The notes under the pieces were generated by a model that worked only from the letters and a program-made list of their open reading frames with translations, was not told the DNA's origin and did not search any database. A DNA stretch of 64,000 nt from a virus. Below, one piece after another: positions 39,699 through 49,485 of this stretch. Every line of letters starts with the position of its first letter. Within the stretch, counting starts at the first letter, position 1. Location of the stretch: positions 23,217-87,216 of the IMG/VR virus record IMGVR_UViG_3300033049_000013. The stretch is one strand, 5' to 3'. The position numbers were made by a program, and so were the translations under genes.

Positions 39699-41096
39699 TT
39701 AAAACCAACCTTTCTTAACATCAACTACTCTAGGTTTCTTAGTTGTATTTGGATTGACAACATTATTTCTATTTCTAGTACCCTTAGAGTTGTTACTCTT
39801 GCTTTCTAATCTCTGTACTATCTTAGATAATGTATTCTGTGAAAGTTGTTCAGGTTGTTCTGAACCTCCTACAAAATTACCTAAGTCCAAATCAAATTTA
39901 GATGTAAAATCTAAGAATTGTTGAAATAGTTCAGGATTATTTAATATAATTTCTTGTTTATATTGCCATAGTGGAACATATGAACCATCTTCTAATTGAA
40001 TAGGAACAGCTTCATCTACTATAGCTACTTTCTTAGCTGGTGACCAATCACGGCTATCTAGTAAATTACGAAATTCATTATCCCATAGTTCTTGTTCTAT
40101 TGAATCTTGCTCTGCTAGATATTGCTCTTCTTGCATTAACTGCATTACTCTAGCTTCTTCTACATCGGCTTCTTTATTAGCTCGTTCTACAAAGAACCTT
40201 TTAGCTAACTCAGCTTCTTCTTTTAACTTTAGATCCTCAGATAGTTTTTTAATCTCAGTAGGTATATTAGATATAATCTTTCTATCTCTACTATCTGCTT
40301 GATTTAAACCATCACTATAGTATAGTCGTACTATAGCTTTCTGAGCCTTCTCTGAACCTGTATTATAAGTAGAGAAATCAAATACCTTTTTAAGGGTAGT
40401 TTGCATCTTAGGTAAATCAGCAAAGCTTGAACCATAATATCCGTAATCAAGTAGTCTACTCATTAACGGGTCATGGGCAACTTGCGCTCTAACATAATCT
40501 AACGCTTCGTTTCTTTGCTGGTCTAGAGTCTCCATCTTATACATTTCCAATGTATTTACATCTAACTTAGAGTAGTCAACATTCTCAGGTAAACGTATAA
40601 AATCAAAATCTTCTAGTGTTTTGAATGCCAAAATATAAGGGTCTTCAGCGGCTTGTGGGTTATTATCTACTAATTGTTGTTGTGACCCTGGTGCTTGCTG
40701 CTGGTTATATTGATTCGAACCTTGTTGTGGCGTTTGTGTTCCACTGTCTCGGACAGGAGCTAAAAGACTCGTATCTTGTCCAACTTCCTCATCCAGAATG
40801 CTTTCCATGTTCTGCTTGAATGGATCAGGCGTGAAAGTAGGAACATTTGAATTTTGTTGTGTAGCAGGTGTATTACTAGAATAACTATTATTAGTATTAC
40901 TATTATTAGTTAAATGTGCTGGTACTTGGACTTGCAAACCTTCTTGGTTTGAATATGTGGGAGTATGCGTAGCTCCTGGATTATCTACTGATAAAGCCAT
41001 TTTCTGTGTTTCTTCATTGATGATGCTATCTACATCAAAATTAGTATCCCATGAAGTTGTAGCTAATTGATTAAAATCTGGTTGTTTATTAGACAT
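39699..41096 (-). CDS. Scaffold-like protein upstream of the capsid gene (465 aa)
   Basis: The first about 150 residues are Asn/Gln/Thr/Pro-rich and probably disordered. The rest is highly charged and helical, with coiled-coil-like stretches (ELAKRFFVERANKEADVEEARV and on). It sits 42 bp before the major capsid gene, where scaffolding proteins usually lie. No protease motif was seen. Scaffold function is inferred from composition and place. Confidence 0.55.
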   Translation of the reverse strand: MSNKQPDFNQLATTSWDTNFDVDSIINEETQKMALSVDNPGATHTPTYSNQEGLQVQVPAHLTNNSNTNNSYSSNTPATQQNSNVPTFTPDPFKQNMESILDEEVGQDTSLLAPVRDSGTQTPQQGSNQYNQQQAPGSQQQLVDNNPQAAEDPYILAFKTLEDFDFIRLPENVDYSKLDVNTLEMYKMETLDQQRNEALDYVRAQVAHDPLMSRLLDYGYYGSSFADLPKMQTTLKKVFDFSTYNTGSEKAQKAIVRLYYSDGLNQADSRDRKIISNIPTEIKKLSEDLKLKEEAELAKRFFVERANKEADVEEARVMQLMQEEQYLAEQDSIEQELWDNEFRNLLDSRDWSPAKKVAIVDEAVPIQLEDGSYVPLWQYKQEIILNNPELFQQFLDFTSKFDLDLGNFVGGSEQPEQLSQNTLSKIVQRLESKSNNSKGTRNRNNVVNPNTTKKPRVVDVKKGWF

Positions 41097-41108
41097 ATTT
41101 TGTACTTA

Positions 41109-42767
41109 TTAATTATTATATATTGCTTTTTCTATAGATAGTATACTCTTAGCTACTGATACTGCATTAGTGATAGAGTCTATTAACACTCCTGTTGGAT
41201 CGTATACAGTGTAATCATCTAATGAATAAAATTCATTATTGATAACATTATATCCTTTATGTTTATTAGTGATTACTTGTCTAATACCTTCTTCTTGAAT
41301 ATCAGAGTTTAAGCAAAGTTGTTTAAATGGTTCTAATAATGATTCATATAATAATGATTCACCAAAATTTAATTCTTCGTCTCTAACTTCATTATGGGCA
41401 TGTATAAGGGCATAACCTCCACCAATACTAATTCCTCTATCAATAGATGCTTTAACTGCTTCTACCGCATCGTCTATCCTATCTTTTCTCTCTTTCATTT
41501 CTACATCGGTAGGTGCTCCTACGTGAATAACAGCAACTCCTCCTGCAAGTGTAGCCAAACGTCTTTTGTAGTATAGACGTTCATTATCACTTAATTCATC
41601 TTTCTCTAATCTACTTTTAGTTATTTCAATTAACTCAGTTACTATTTTAGTATCTGCACTACCTCCTAGTATAGAGGTGTAATCTTCTTCTACAAGTACT
41701 TCTTCTGCAAATCCTATAGCTCCAATATCTTCACTAGTTCCAGGTACAGCGCCAGTTAATGCTGCAATGTCATTCATAATTTCAATCTTCCTATCACCAA
41801 ATCCATCATGTTCTGTAAACATAATGTTAAATCCATTTGGATTCATTAGTTTAGTGTTGATTAACGATTGTAGTACAAAAGGTTCTACTTCATTAACTAC
41901 GAATAAAATAGGATGATTATTAATAATCTTACCTTGTTCATCGGCATTTACTGCTTTAATGTAAGGATCTAAATCCTTTTGACTTCTTACAGTATCATTG
42001 AATAATACAATGTAAACTTTATTAACTTTCCATTGCATTCTAGTAATATCAGAAAGAAATTGTGGTGCATAAAATCCTCTAGTATATTTAATACCTTTTA
42101 CTTTAGTAATTCTATCTACTGAGTTATGAGAATGCTTAACTTCTATATGTCCATAGATACCAATCTCTTGTACTATGTCATAAATAAATCTACCAATCTC
42201 TTCATCATTAGCAGAGATAGTAGCTACATGTAATAACTTCTCAAAGTTAGATTCAATAGGTAATGACTTACTTTCTATATACTTTATGATTTTTACCTTA
42301 GCTTCATCTAACTGTCTGGCTAAGTCATAAAAACTCACACCTTCACTCATTAGCTTAAAGCCTGCATTAATCAAGTACTGTGCTAAGATAGCTGTTGTAG
42401 TAGTACCATCACCACTTGACTTAACTGTCTTCTCCGATGCTTCTCTTACTATTTCAATTGCCATACGCATAATATGGTCATCAGAAGAGACTTGTTTAGC
42501 TACGGTAACACCATCCTTAGTAATTCTAGGACGTTGTGTCATAGGGTCATTAAATAGCACATTCTTACCTTTAGCACCTAATGTTACCTTTACTGTGTCT
42601 GCTAGTATATTTACACCCTCTAAAATTCTTTCTTTAATTGTCTTTTCTGTATATGTAGTCATACTAATATCCTCTTGATTTCCTTGTAACTCTTTAATTC
42701 TATCCTCTTTTCTTTTATCCATAGTCAAATAAAATGGATGTGGCGGTAAGTCTATTTCTTTACTCAT
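41109..42767 (-). CDS. groEL: Phage-encoded GroEL-type chaperonin (60 kDa class)
   Basis: 552 aa, near bacterial GroEL length. Diagnostic segments appear in order: VTLGAKGKNV (61-70; the usual Pro is Ala65), ITKDGVTVAKQV (82-93), GDGTTTT (119-125; Asp120 matches the ATPase Asp87 of E. coli), GFGDRKIEIMNDIAALTG (322-339), AGGVAVIHVG (408-417), MKERKDRIDDAVEA (424-437; Asp433 matches Asp398) and a C-terminal YDPTGVLIDSITNAVSVA. So ATP binding and hydrolysis residues are kept. The first about 36 residues are an extension; the ATG at 42660-42662 is an alternative start that fits the family better. There is no GGM tail. It overlaps the small basic gene by 8 bp. It lies between portal and scaffold/capsid genes, so folding of a virion protein is the likely job. 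Confidence 0.93.
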   Translation of the reverse strand: MSKEIDLPPHPFYLTMDKRKEDRIKELQGNQEDISMTTYTEKTIKERILEGVNILADTVKVTLGAKGKNVLFNDPMTQRPRITKDGVTVAKQVSSDDHIMRMAIEIVREASEKTVKSSGDGTTTTAILAQYLINAGFKLMSEGVSFYDLARQLDEAKVKIIKYIESKSLPIESNFEKLLHVATISANDEEIGRFIYDIVQEIGIYGHIEVKHSHNSVDRITKVKGIKYTRGFYAPQFLSDITRMQWKVNKVYIVLFNDTVRSQKDLDPYIKAVNADEQGKIINNHPILFVVNEVEPFVLQSLINTKLMNPNGFNIMFTEHDGFGDRKIEIMNDIAALTGAVPGTSEDIGAIGFAEEVLVEEDYTSILGGSADTKIVTELIEITKSRLEKDELSDNERLYYKRRLATLAGGVAVIHVGAPTDVEMKERKDRIDDAVEAVKASIDRGISIGGGYALIHAHNEVRDEELNFGESLLYESLLEPFKQLCLNSDIQEEGIRQVITNKHKGYNVINNEFYSLDDYTVYDPTGVLIDSITNAVSVAKSILSIEKAIYNN

Positions 42768-43152
42768 ACTTCAATTGTTTTTTCTTATTCTTACTCTTGC
42801 TTTTCTTATTCTTCTTTTTCTTTTTAAGTTCTTTTAAACATATTACTTCCGCTTTCTTCTCTACGAGAGATTTTAAGTTCCGTTCTTCATGAATAGTAGA
42901 TGCTAAGAAACCAGCTTCTTCCCCATAGCTAACCCAAGCCACCATTGTTACAGGAGGTAGTAAAGGTTGTCCTTTCTCATCTAAGCATTTTTCCCAAGTA
43001 TGTAGAATGTGTGACCGACTACCAAATGAATGTATTACTTCCACTACATCCATTAATTCATCCATCCTAGTGACTGGATTATTAAGCCAATCTTCAGGTC
43101 TACAGTAAATTAATTCTTTCGCTTTTTCTTTTAATCTTTCCTTCTTACCCAT
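42760..43152 (-). CDS. Small basic protein of unknown function (130 aa)
   Basis: A helical first half (ELIYCRPEDWLNNPVTRMDEL) is followed by a Lys-rich C-terminal tail of about 30 residues. It overlaps the chaperonin gene by 8 bp and starts 3 bp after the portal stop. No GroES-like signature was found in it. Nucleic-acid or capsid-surface contact is possible because of the tail. Confidence 0.55.
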   Translation of the reverse strand: MGKKERLKEKAKELIYCRPEDWLNNPVTRMDELMDVVEVIHSFGSRSHILHTWEKCLDEKGQPLLPPVTMVAWVSYGEEAGFLASTIHEERNLKSLVEKKAEVICLKELKKKKKNKKSKSKNKKKQLKYE

Positions 43153-43154
43153 TA

Positions 43155-45800
43155 CTAGCTTTTTGTAGGTTTATTTTTAGCTTTTATCTTTTCTAGTTTT
43201 TCTTTGCTTCTAGCTTCCATTTGTTTAACACTTAGATTTTGTTGTCTATTAGCATTCTCTTGGCGATCTTTCATTTCAGATTCTTGGGCTTGTTGTTTCA
43301 ACCTAGCATCTTCTTGACTAATCTTCAAGCGTTCAATATTCAATTTTTCTTGGTCATTAAATACTTGATTTCTAAATTGTTCTATTTCTAGCACATCTGG
43401 AAGACCATCTCTATCTCTATCTTTATCAGGGTCCCAAGCTAATGCTGATATTTGTTTACCTAAAATATCGTATTCACCTTTTAACTTAATCTCTTCTAGG
43501 CTATGTGCTCTATCAGTTTCCTGTTCTTTAGATGCCATATCTTGAAGTTCTTTTTCATGCTCTCTTTGTTGTTCAGCCATTTGGTCTTCACGACGGTCTA
43601 TATCCTTCTCTATGCCCATTAAATCTTCTTTGAACTCTATAAGGTTATCTGCACTAAGTAACTCCAGTAGAGTAGAAAATTTAGCCTTGTCATTTTGAAT
43701 TAAAGACTGTGCAAATCCTTTAGCTTCTTGAAGTGTTTGATAGTCTCTAGTATTATTACCTACTCGTACTGAGTATTCATCTTCTAATGAGATTAAGTTT
43801 AAATCAATTAAAGCTATTTCATCATCCGACAATAATTGCCTAACGAATCCAGATTCTCCATCTAATGTTTTCACAGCAGTTTCACATAATGTTTGAAGTA
43901 CTTCTTGCCACATCATTTCGTGACCTGCAAAGATACTATTAGTAATATTTAATGATTGTGCTAAATCTCTCTGATTATCAGTAACATTAGTACTGCTACC
44001 TGTTTGAGCTAATCGTTGGTCAGATACACCTGCCGCAGTCTTCATTTGATTTTCTACAAATTCTAATAGTTGAGTGTAATACGTCAACTGCTCAGAGTTA
44101 GATAAATCCAAACGTTCTGAAGGCTTAGTAGTATAAGCTACATTAGTACCTTGTGTATGAGCCAATGGATTATATGGTAGGTAACCTTGGTCTATAGCAA
44201 ATTGCATAGAACGTTCGTATCCTACTTCTTTATCCATCATAAGTATGTTAAGTAATTGGATTACTCCTTTATCTTGAGTAATAAGCTTCAACCACTTAGA
44301 AGCAATAATGTAATAAAGTTTTTGCCATGGCTTAATTCTATCCATAACACATACACTAAACGCATTTCTGTTATCATAAACATATCCATGTACAGGCATC
44401 TTAGTCTTATACGGATTTAAAATAGATTGGTACGCATTCTCGTAAGGTTCGATTTTAGCATAGATGTCACCATTAATACGAACTCCTTTCCATATTTCTG
44501 GAATCCAAATCCATTCTAATGACCTAGCTTCTCCATCCTTACTTTCCCATTCAAATCTAGTTCTAGCTTTAGAAAACATATCAGGCTTATAACTAGTCTT
44601 AGTTGCTCTGTCAGGAATTGGGTATTCTTCTTCTACAATAGAGGCTACACCTTTACCGTAGTCATCTTTATACCTAAGTATACCTGCTCTTCTTTGTGAC
44701 CTCCAAAACACTGTATATACTACAGCATAGTTTTCATATCTATGTCTTGACTTATCCGTGGCATATAAACCTTCTGATAGTACATTAGTAGTACCAGATG
44801 AAGGGACAGTTGCTAATGGGTGTTTAGCAGTATATTCATACTTCTTAAGATTATCCCAATGAGATGGGGATTCTCCATTTTTAGAATGGAATTTAGCATC
44901 AGTACCAAACACCTTACTATTGTATTGTTTTAATCTTTCTATATCTTTCTTGTGTAAACTATTGCCATACTTATCTAATACATCTGATACAGCCACTTCT
45001 TCTTTATAGCCTACGTAATCTGAATCCTGTATAAAAGGAGAATCTGAAGATTTGTGAAAGAATAAATTAAGTGCATTAATTTGCCTTACGTAAGGTATCT
45101 TAGTATGGTCATCTACACATACTTCAACAGCTTCAACTCCAGCAACTAGTGCATCTTCAAATGTAGCATTCTTCATCCACTTCAGATTTTGAGTTACTGC
45201 AATGGATTTCAAAAGCTTATGAATAGTTTTCTCTTTCTTAGATTTAAAATTGGTATATTTATCCTCTATAGCTTGAGGATTCAATATCTTCTCTTCCTTA
45301 ATCCTAGCTTCTTCTGTTATCTGTTCTATTACTTTCTCTGCTTCTTCAGGCGGAAGGTCTTTAGTCTTTAGCCCGGTAATAGCTTCTGTAATGGCAGTTT
45401 GTTTTTCTATCTCAAGTGCTAACTTACTATCTAAATAGTTACGATACTCTCTTTCCTTATCTCTTAACAATTCATTAGTTGCATTAGGTGATAAATTAAT
45501 AACACCAAAAGACCAAGGAAGTCTTGCTTCTTCTCCTTTCATAACCTCAATTATTGTATGAGTCTTATTAAAGGGTTCTACAAATTTCTTACCTTCACCA
45601 CTTGCTAATCCTAATGTATCACAATACTCTCTAAATTCTTCTTGGTTAACTTGATTATTCTTTAACCTATAGTTTTGCCATATGCGAAACCAATCATTTC
45701 CGAATTCATCGGTACGTGACGAAATTGCATCTACTTGGTTAATTCTCCACTGTCTATCCTTCTTACTAGTTGGTAGTCGTTGTTGTTCAAATGCTATCAT
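43155..45800 (-). CDS. Portal protein, crAss-like
   Basis: 881 aa, placed directly after the large terminase, the usual portal position. It is helical with long coiled-coil stretches at the N-terminus (residues about 110-200) and C-terminus (about 730-880). Near residue 795 is DPDKDRDRDGLPDVLE, a DxDxDG calcium-type loop that I recall from crAss-like portal proteins. It would form the dodecameric ring through which DNA is packed and leaves. The stop codon is TAG. Confidence 0.8.
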   Translation of the reverse strand: MIAFEQQRLPTSKKDRQWRINQVDAISSRTDEFGNDWFRIWQNYRLKNNQVNQEEFREYCDTLGLASGEGKKFVEPFNKTHTIIEVMKGEEARLPWSFGVINLSPNATNELLRDKEREYRNYLDSKLALEIEKQTAITEAITGLKTKDLPPEEAEKVIEQITEEARIKEEKILNPQAIEDKYTNFKSKKEKTIHKLLKSIAVTQNLKWMKNATFEDALVAGVEAVEVCVDDHTKIPYVRQINALNLFFHKSSDSPFIQDSDYVGYKEEVAVSDVLDKYGNSLHKKDIERLKQYNSKVFGTDAKFHSKNGESPSHWDNLKKYEYTAKHPLATVPSSGTTNVLSEGLYATDKSRHRYENYAVVYTVFWRSQRRAGILRYKDDYGKGVASIVEEEYPIPDRATKTSYKPDMFSKARTRFEWESKDGEARSLEWIWIPEIWKGVRINGDIYAKIEPYENAYQSILNPYKTKMPVHGYVYDNRNAFSVCVMDRIKPWQKLYYIIASKWLKLITQDKGVIQLLNILMMDKEVGYERSMQFAIDQGYLPYNPLAHTQGTNVAYTTKPSERLDLSNSEQLTYYTQLLEFVENQMKTAAGVSDQRLAQTGSSTNVTDNQRDLAQSLNITNSIFAGHEMMWQEVLQTLCETAVKTLDGESGFVRQLLSDDEIALIDLNLISLEDEYSVRVGNNTRDYQTLQEAKGFAQSLIQNDKAKFSTLLELLSADNLIEFKEDLMGIEKDIDRREDQMAEQQREHEKELQDMASKEQETDRAHSLEEIKLKGEYDILGKQISALAWDPDKDRDRDGLPDVLEIEQFRNQVFNDQEKLNIERLKISQEDARLKQQAQESEMKDRQENANRQQNLSVKQMEARSKEKLEKIKAKNKPTKS

Positions 45801-45820
45801 TATAAATTATACTTTCATTT

Positions 45821-48340
45821 TTAAATATCGTTATACCACGATATACTATCTTTGGTATTTCCGTTATTCCTTTGATTTTCTTTATGAATCATTTTCTCTT
45901 TAGCAGTACCATAGTTATTAACATATAAACCTTTCCAAAAACTTGATACTGAATCAACTCCATCCATTTGACGTGCATGGGCAAGAAAATCTTCGTTCCA
46001 ATGTTCATTAATTTGTATAATAGCACCCATCAATGACATTACTGTATCGAAGTTACCTTTTCTATTGTACGCCATTAATTCTTCTAGTAAAGCCCTATCC
46101 TCTATCATATCTAGATTCCTTGCACCTTCTATTTCTACTACTTCGTCATACTCATTAACTACTTTTCTATTATTATGTCTAGTAAGTAACCATTCCAATA
46201 CTAAATCTTCTCCAATTTGTTTATGTCTTGTAGAACCCATTGAGTGTCCGTACTCTCTTAACAATGTTTTTGAATTAGGTAAATACTTAGAAATAGTCAT
46301 CTCAGGCTTTAACATTAATCTAGTTAATTGTTTCTTCCTAATGAAGTATTGCAATATACCACCATCTCTATCGTTTTCAAATGTAATCTTAGCGTTGTAA
46401 TATTTACTAAGTTTCATTAATAATTCATGTACATGCTGTTGTGGACGGTCGTTTGCTCTACCTCTATAAGTACAAACTATTCGTTCACATCCAAATTCGT
46501 GAACATACTTAGGTGTCTTCATCACAATGATAGAAGTCATAGATTTACCACTTACTGTATTTTGTCCAATTGGATCCACACTTATAATATATGCTCCATC
46601 AGGTACTTTATTATGTAGTTTCCTTGGAGCCTCATACCTTAGTAGACAACCTTCTTTATCTAGAGAAGTTACCATACGCTTATCCATTGGAGTTAACTTA
46701 TTATCTAAATCCACTTGAAAGTATACAGAATCTCCTGATTCCACTAATTCACCTTTAACTCTTAAACCTTCATATCCATGCTTAGATAATCTAATAGCAG
46801 AATCTCTAGCGTATAAATCAGCTACAGGGAATACATTACCTTCAGGTGTTAAGAATGCTTCCTTTGGAGTCTTACAATATTGCGTAAGGTACTTATTAAA
46901 CTGAGACTTATCTCCATGTTCTTGTTTGATTTTACGCTCCTTATTAATGTAAAGCTCTGCAACCCAGAAAGCAGCATTACCATTACTATCTAAAGCAGCA
47001 TAAGTTCGTCCGTTAACTGTTACTTCAGCTCCGAAACAAGCCCACATCTCTGGCACAAACCATCCAGCTTTCTTCTCTGTTCTTTCGTATTCATATATAT
47101 TATCGAAAGCCGCTAACTCAGCAGATAATGGTTCATTAAATAATTCACTAAAATCATAAGAATGACCTTTCTCTCCATTGGCTTTTACCATAGAACCTCC
47201 TGTACCAAATATAATTGCTAATCCTTTTATAATAGCACCTGGTTTTAGTACTGGTCTAGTAAACTCCCAAGCATCTTTAAGTTTTTCTGTCTTACCTGCC
47301 TCTTCAAAATAAACTCTATCTGCACCTTCTCCTGCAGCTTTATCTGGTCTGTTTGCTAGAGACACTGTTGAGATATTAGATAATCTACCTTTACGTACAG
47401 TAGTTTTAGTATTCTGTAATCCAAATGTAAACGAACCTGAATCAGCAGTCATAGACATAAGTATATGTTTCCAACCACCATTAGTTCTAGGATTACCTGG
47501 ATCTTTTCTACCAAAGGGTGTGTACTCAGTTAACCAGTCAATAATTACTACACACTTCTTAAAACATAGAGAAGCATCTCTACCTGTATCTGAAGCAATA
47601 AGTACTTTAGGGGGTGATGAATTCTTACTCTTAGGGAATGCTGTAACCCATACAGCACCAGAAGCTGCTTTAAATGAATATCCTTTACGTCTACTCTTAG
47701 CAACTACAATTCCTACTTTCTTATAACTCTTAGGTAAATCATATAAACTAGGTCTTTCTCTTGCATCTATCTCTTTAAAGAAATAGTAATCCATTACAAG
47801 GAAATGTGGGAAGTCACGAGAACCTACCATTTCTTCACTGTGTTCATCTTTCTGCATTAACTCAATAACACAGTAGTTTAAGTAGAAGTAAAACTCTCCA
47901 CTAATTCTAATACCACAAGGTTCACCATTAACAGTTGGTTCATAGCCATTAATTATCCGTTTAAGCTCTTCTTTCCAGAAATTCCTATAAGCTATAGTAC
48001 CTTTAATATGCTGTGTGTAGGAAGGCATTAAATTAGTTCCTACTACAGCGAATTTAGAAGCACTGAATGCTATTGCTGCAGGACGAAAAATATCTACATT
48101 AGTAAACTTCAAGTAATCCCACATCGTATTTGATACAGGGTCTTGAGTAGATAATCTACTTAATTCACCATAGAGTTTTTTAAACTGTGTATCTTGTATA
48201 CCTTCAGGTATAGCTTCTTGTATATCTTGTTCTGTTAATAATTCAAATACATTGGGATTTATCCACCTCTTTTCTCTAGGTATATATAGTGTATTATTCC
48301 TAGTCTTCTCTCTAGTCTTGTTTCTCGTTTTGTTTTTCAT
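45821..48340 (-). CDS. terL: Terminase large subunit (ATPase/nuclease)
   Basis: 839 aa. The ATPase has a divergent Walker A, AKSRRKGYS (214-222), and a Walker B VYFEE (343-347). The nuclease half shows IISVDPIGQ as the first acidic motif, ITFENDRDGG as the second, and LDMIEDRALLEEL near the C-terminus as the third. The N-terminus is Lys/Arg/Asn-rich. It overlaps the upstream gene by 29 bp. It drives DNA packaging through the portal. Confidence 0.9.
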   Translation of the reverse strand: MKNKTRNKTREKTRNNTLYIPREKRWINPNVFELLTEQDIQEAIPEGIQDTQFKKLYGELSRLSTQDPVSNTMWDYLKFTNVDIFRPAAIAFSASKFAVVGTNLMPSYTQHIKGTIAYRNFWKEELKRIINGYEPTVNGEPCGIRISGEFYFYLNYCVIELMQKDEHSEEMVGSRDFPHFLVMDYYFFKEIDARERPSLYDLPKSYKKVGIVVAKSRRKGYSFKAASGAVWVTAFPKSKNSSPPKVLIASDTGRDASLCFKKCVVIIDWLTEYTPFGRKDPGNPRTNGGWKHILMSMTADSGSFTFGLQNTKTTVRKGRLSNISTVSLANRPDKAAGEGADRVYFEEAGKTEKLKDAWEFTRPVLKPGAIIKGLAIIFGTGGSMVKANGEKGHSYDFSELFNEPLSAELAAFDNIYEYERTEKKAGWFVPEMWACFGAEVTVNGRTYAALDSNGNAAFWVAELYINKERKIKQEHGDKSQFNKYLTQYCKTPKEAFLTPEGNVFPVADLYARDSAIRLSKHGYEGLRVKGELVESGDSVYFQVDLDNKLTPMDKRMVTSLDKEGCLLRYEAPRKLHNKVPDGAYIISVDPIGQNTVSGKSMTSIIVMKTPKYVHEFGCERIVCTYRGRANDRPQQHVHELLMKLSKYYNAKITFENDRDGGILQYFIRKKQLTRLMLKPEMTISKYLPNSKTLLREYGHSMGSTRHKQIGEDLVLEWLLTRHNNRKVVNEYDEVVEIEGARNLDMIEDRALLEELMAYNRKGNFDTVMSLMGAIIQINEHWNEDFLAHARQMDGVDSVSSFWKGLYVNNYGTAKEKMIHKENQRNNGNTKDSISWYNDI

Positions 48341-48992
48341 AAGCTATTTCATTCATTAAACTGTCCATGAAAAATTCTCCTATAATACTATCTGCATTCT
48401 CTCCCTTAAATACAGAGGTAGTTACTTTCTTCCTTAGTAATAAAGTAGTTTCTATTGTCTTCTCCAACTTAGGCATAGTATCCATAATCATCTTAGCAAT
48501 CTTCATCTTCTGTTCTTGTAGATCTAATTTCATCTTCATAAGTTCTACCTTCTGATGAATAGAATCTGCCATCTTTATTTCTGTATCTATTTCTGTTAAA
48601 ATTTTCTCCAACTGGTCTGTATCTTGCCTTAATTGACCTAAATCATCTGCTAAGGCATCACAAGTTGCAACAGCAGCATTTAAGGCTCTCTTCTCCGCTG
48701 TGCCGTCTAATGACTTATATTTAGCTAATGCTGCAAGTACTCGCTTGGTAGGTTTCCATCTAGACTTACCTATAAAGTCTTTAATGATTTCATCTTCCTT
48801 ATTCTTTCTATCAAAGTAAGGAGATGCGTACTCCCACATATGATAGATGTAAGCTAACTCTTTTGCGTAGTCTACCTTCTCTTCTGTCTTATCTCCTTCC
48901 CATAACCTTTTAAATTCAGGAATATTAATACCTACAGGATTTAAGTAAGGTTGGTCGTTTATTACCGTAAATAACTTATCCTTTAGCTTCAT
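48312..48992 (-). CDS. Coiled-coil protein upstream of TerL, possible small terminase
   Basis: 226 aa. The first half is helical with WKPTKRVLAALAKYKSLDGTAEKRAL, which could be the DNA-binding part. Residues about 115-190 form a long coiled coil. The product overlaps the TerL start by 29 bp and the previous gene by 17 bp, so translation is coupled. Position and oligomerising helices fit a small terminase subunit, but no helix-turn-helix is obvious. Confidence 0.55.
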   Translation of the reverse strand: MKLKDKLFTVINDQPYLNPVGINIPEFKRLWEGDKTEEKVDYAKELAYIYHMWEYASPYFDRKNKEDEIIKDFIGKSRWKPTKRVLAALAKYKSLDGTAEKRALNAAVATCDALADDLGQLRQDTDQLEKILTEIDTEIKMADSIHQKVELMKMKLDLQEQKMKIAKMIMDTMPKLEKTIETTLLLRKKVTTSVFKGENADSIIGEFFMDSLMNEIAYEKQNEKQD

Positions 48993-49404
48993 TTATTATA
49001 GTATTTACTTTTCTACGGATACTTCTAAGTTCCCATTTACTCAGTTGTTCTAGAATATCTAAATCAAAATCATTTTTAACTTCTATACCTGCTAAGTCTA
49101 CATCAGGTATCTCTAAATTGTGTTCTTCTTTAAATACTTCCCATTCTTTTTCTTCTAACATTTTACCCCATTTAAGTAGAGCATCTTCTTTATTAGCAGC
49201 ATAAAACAAATGTGGTGTAATACAACCACATTCAGTACAAGCTCCTTTATCTAAGCATTCCATACATAAGGCTGCTCTGTAAATAGCTTGTTCTTGTATA
49301 TGCAAATCTAATTGCATAAAAGAACTCTTCTCCTTAAATATGTTTATATTACCTTCAATAAAATTTCTAATATTACTTGGTTTAAATAATTGCTGTATCT
49401 TCAT
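48976..49404 (-). CDS. Small zinc-cluster protein (142 aa)
   Basis: The frame is open to 49431, but the ATG at 49402-49404 has the usual AT-rich leader and gives MKIQQLFKPSNIRNF as a more natural start. A cysteine cluster CMECLDKGACTECGC lies at residues 47-61 of the shorter form and should bind one zinc. The C-terminal half is helical. It overlaps the next gene by 17 bp. A role in packaging is suggested only by its place next to the terminase genes. Confidence 0.6.
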   Translation of the reverse strand: MKIQQLFKPSNIRNFIEGNINIFKEKSSFMQLDLHIQEQAIYRAALCMECLDKGACTECGCITPHLFYAANKEDALLKWGKMLEEKEWEVFKEEHNLEIPDVDLAGIEVKNDFDLDILEQLSKWELRSIRRKVNTIINEAKG

Positions 49405-49423
49405 GATTCTAATATAATTTAAT

Positions 49424-49459
49424 AAAAACAAAAAAAGTCGATATATTACATACCGACTT
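49424..49459 (-). terminator. Rho-independent terminator before the terminase genes
   Basis: AAGTCG pairs with CGACTT (6 bp, extended by TAT/ATA after one mismatch), and the minus-strand copy runs into TTTTTTTG. It lies after the stop of the 285-aa gene. It also overlaps the upstream part of the longer version of the next ORF, which favours the shorter start. Confidence 0.75.
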
Positions 49460-49485
49460 CCTAACTAACTAAAATGTGTACTATT

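Noticed and set aside
42760-43152. GroES identity for the gene overlapping the chaperonin
   Set aside because: It has no GroES-like strands or V-x-x-G-D motif and ends in a Lys-rich tail; the gene at 56517 fits better.
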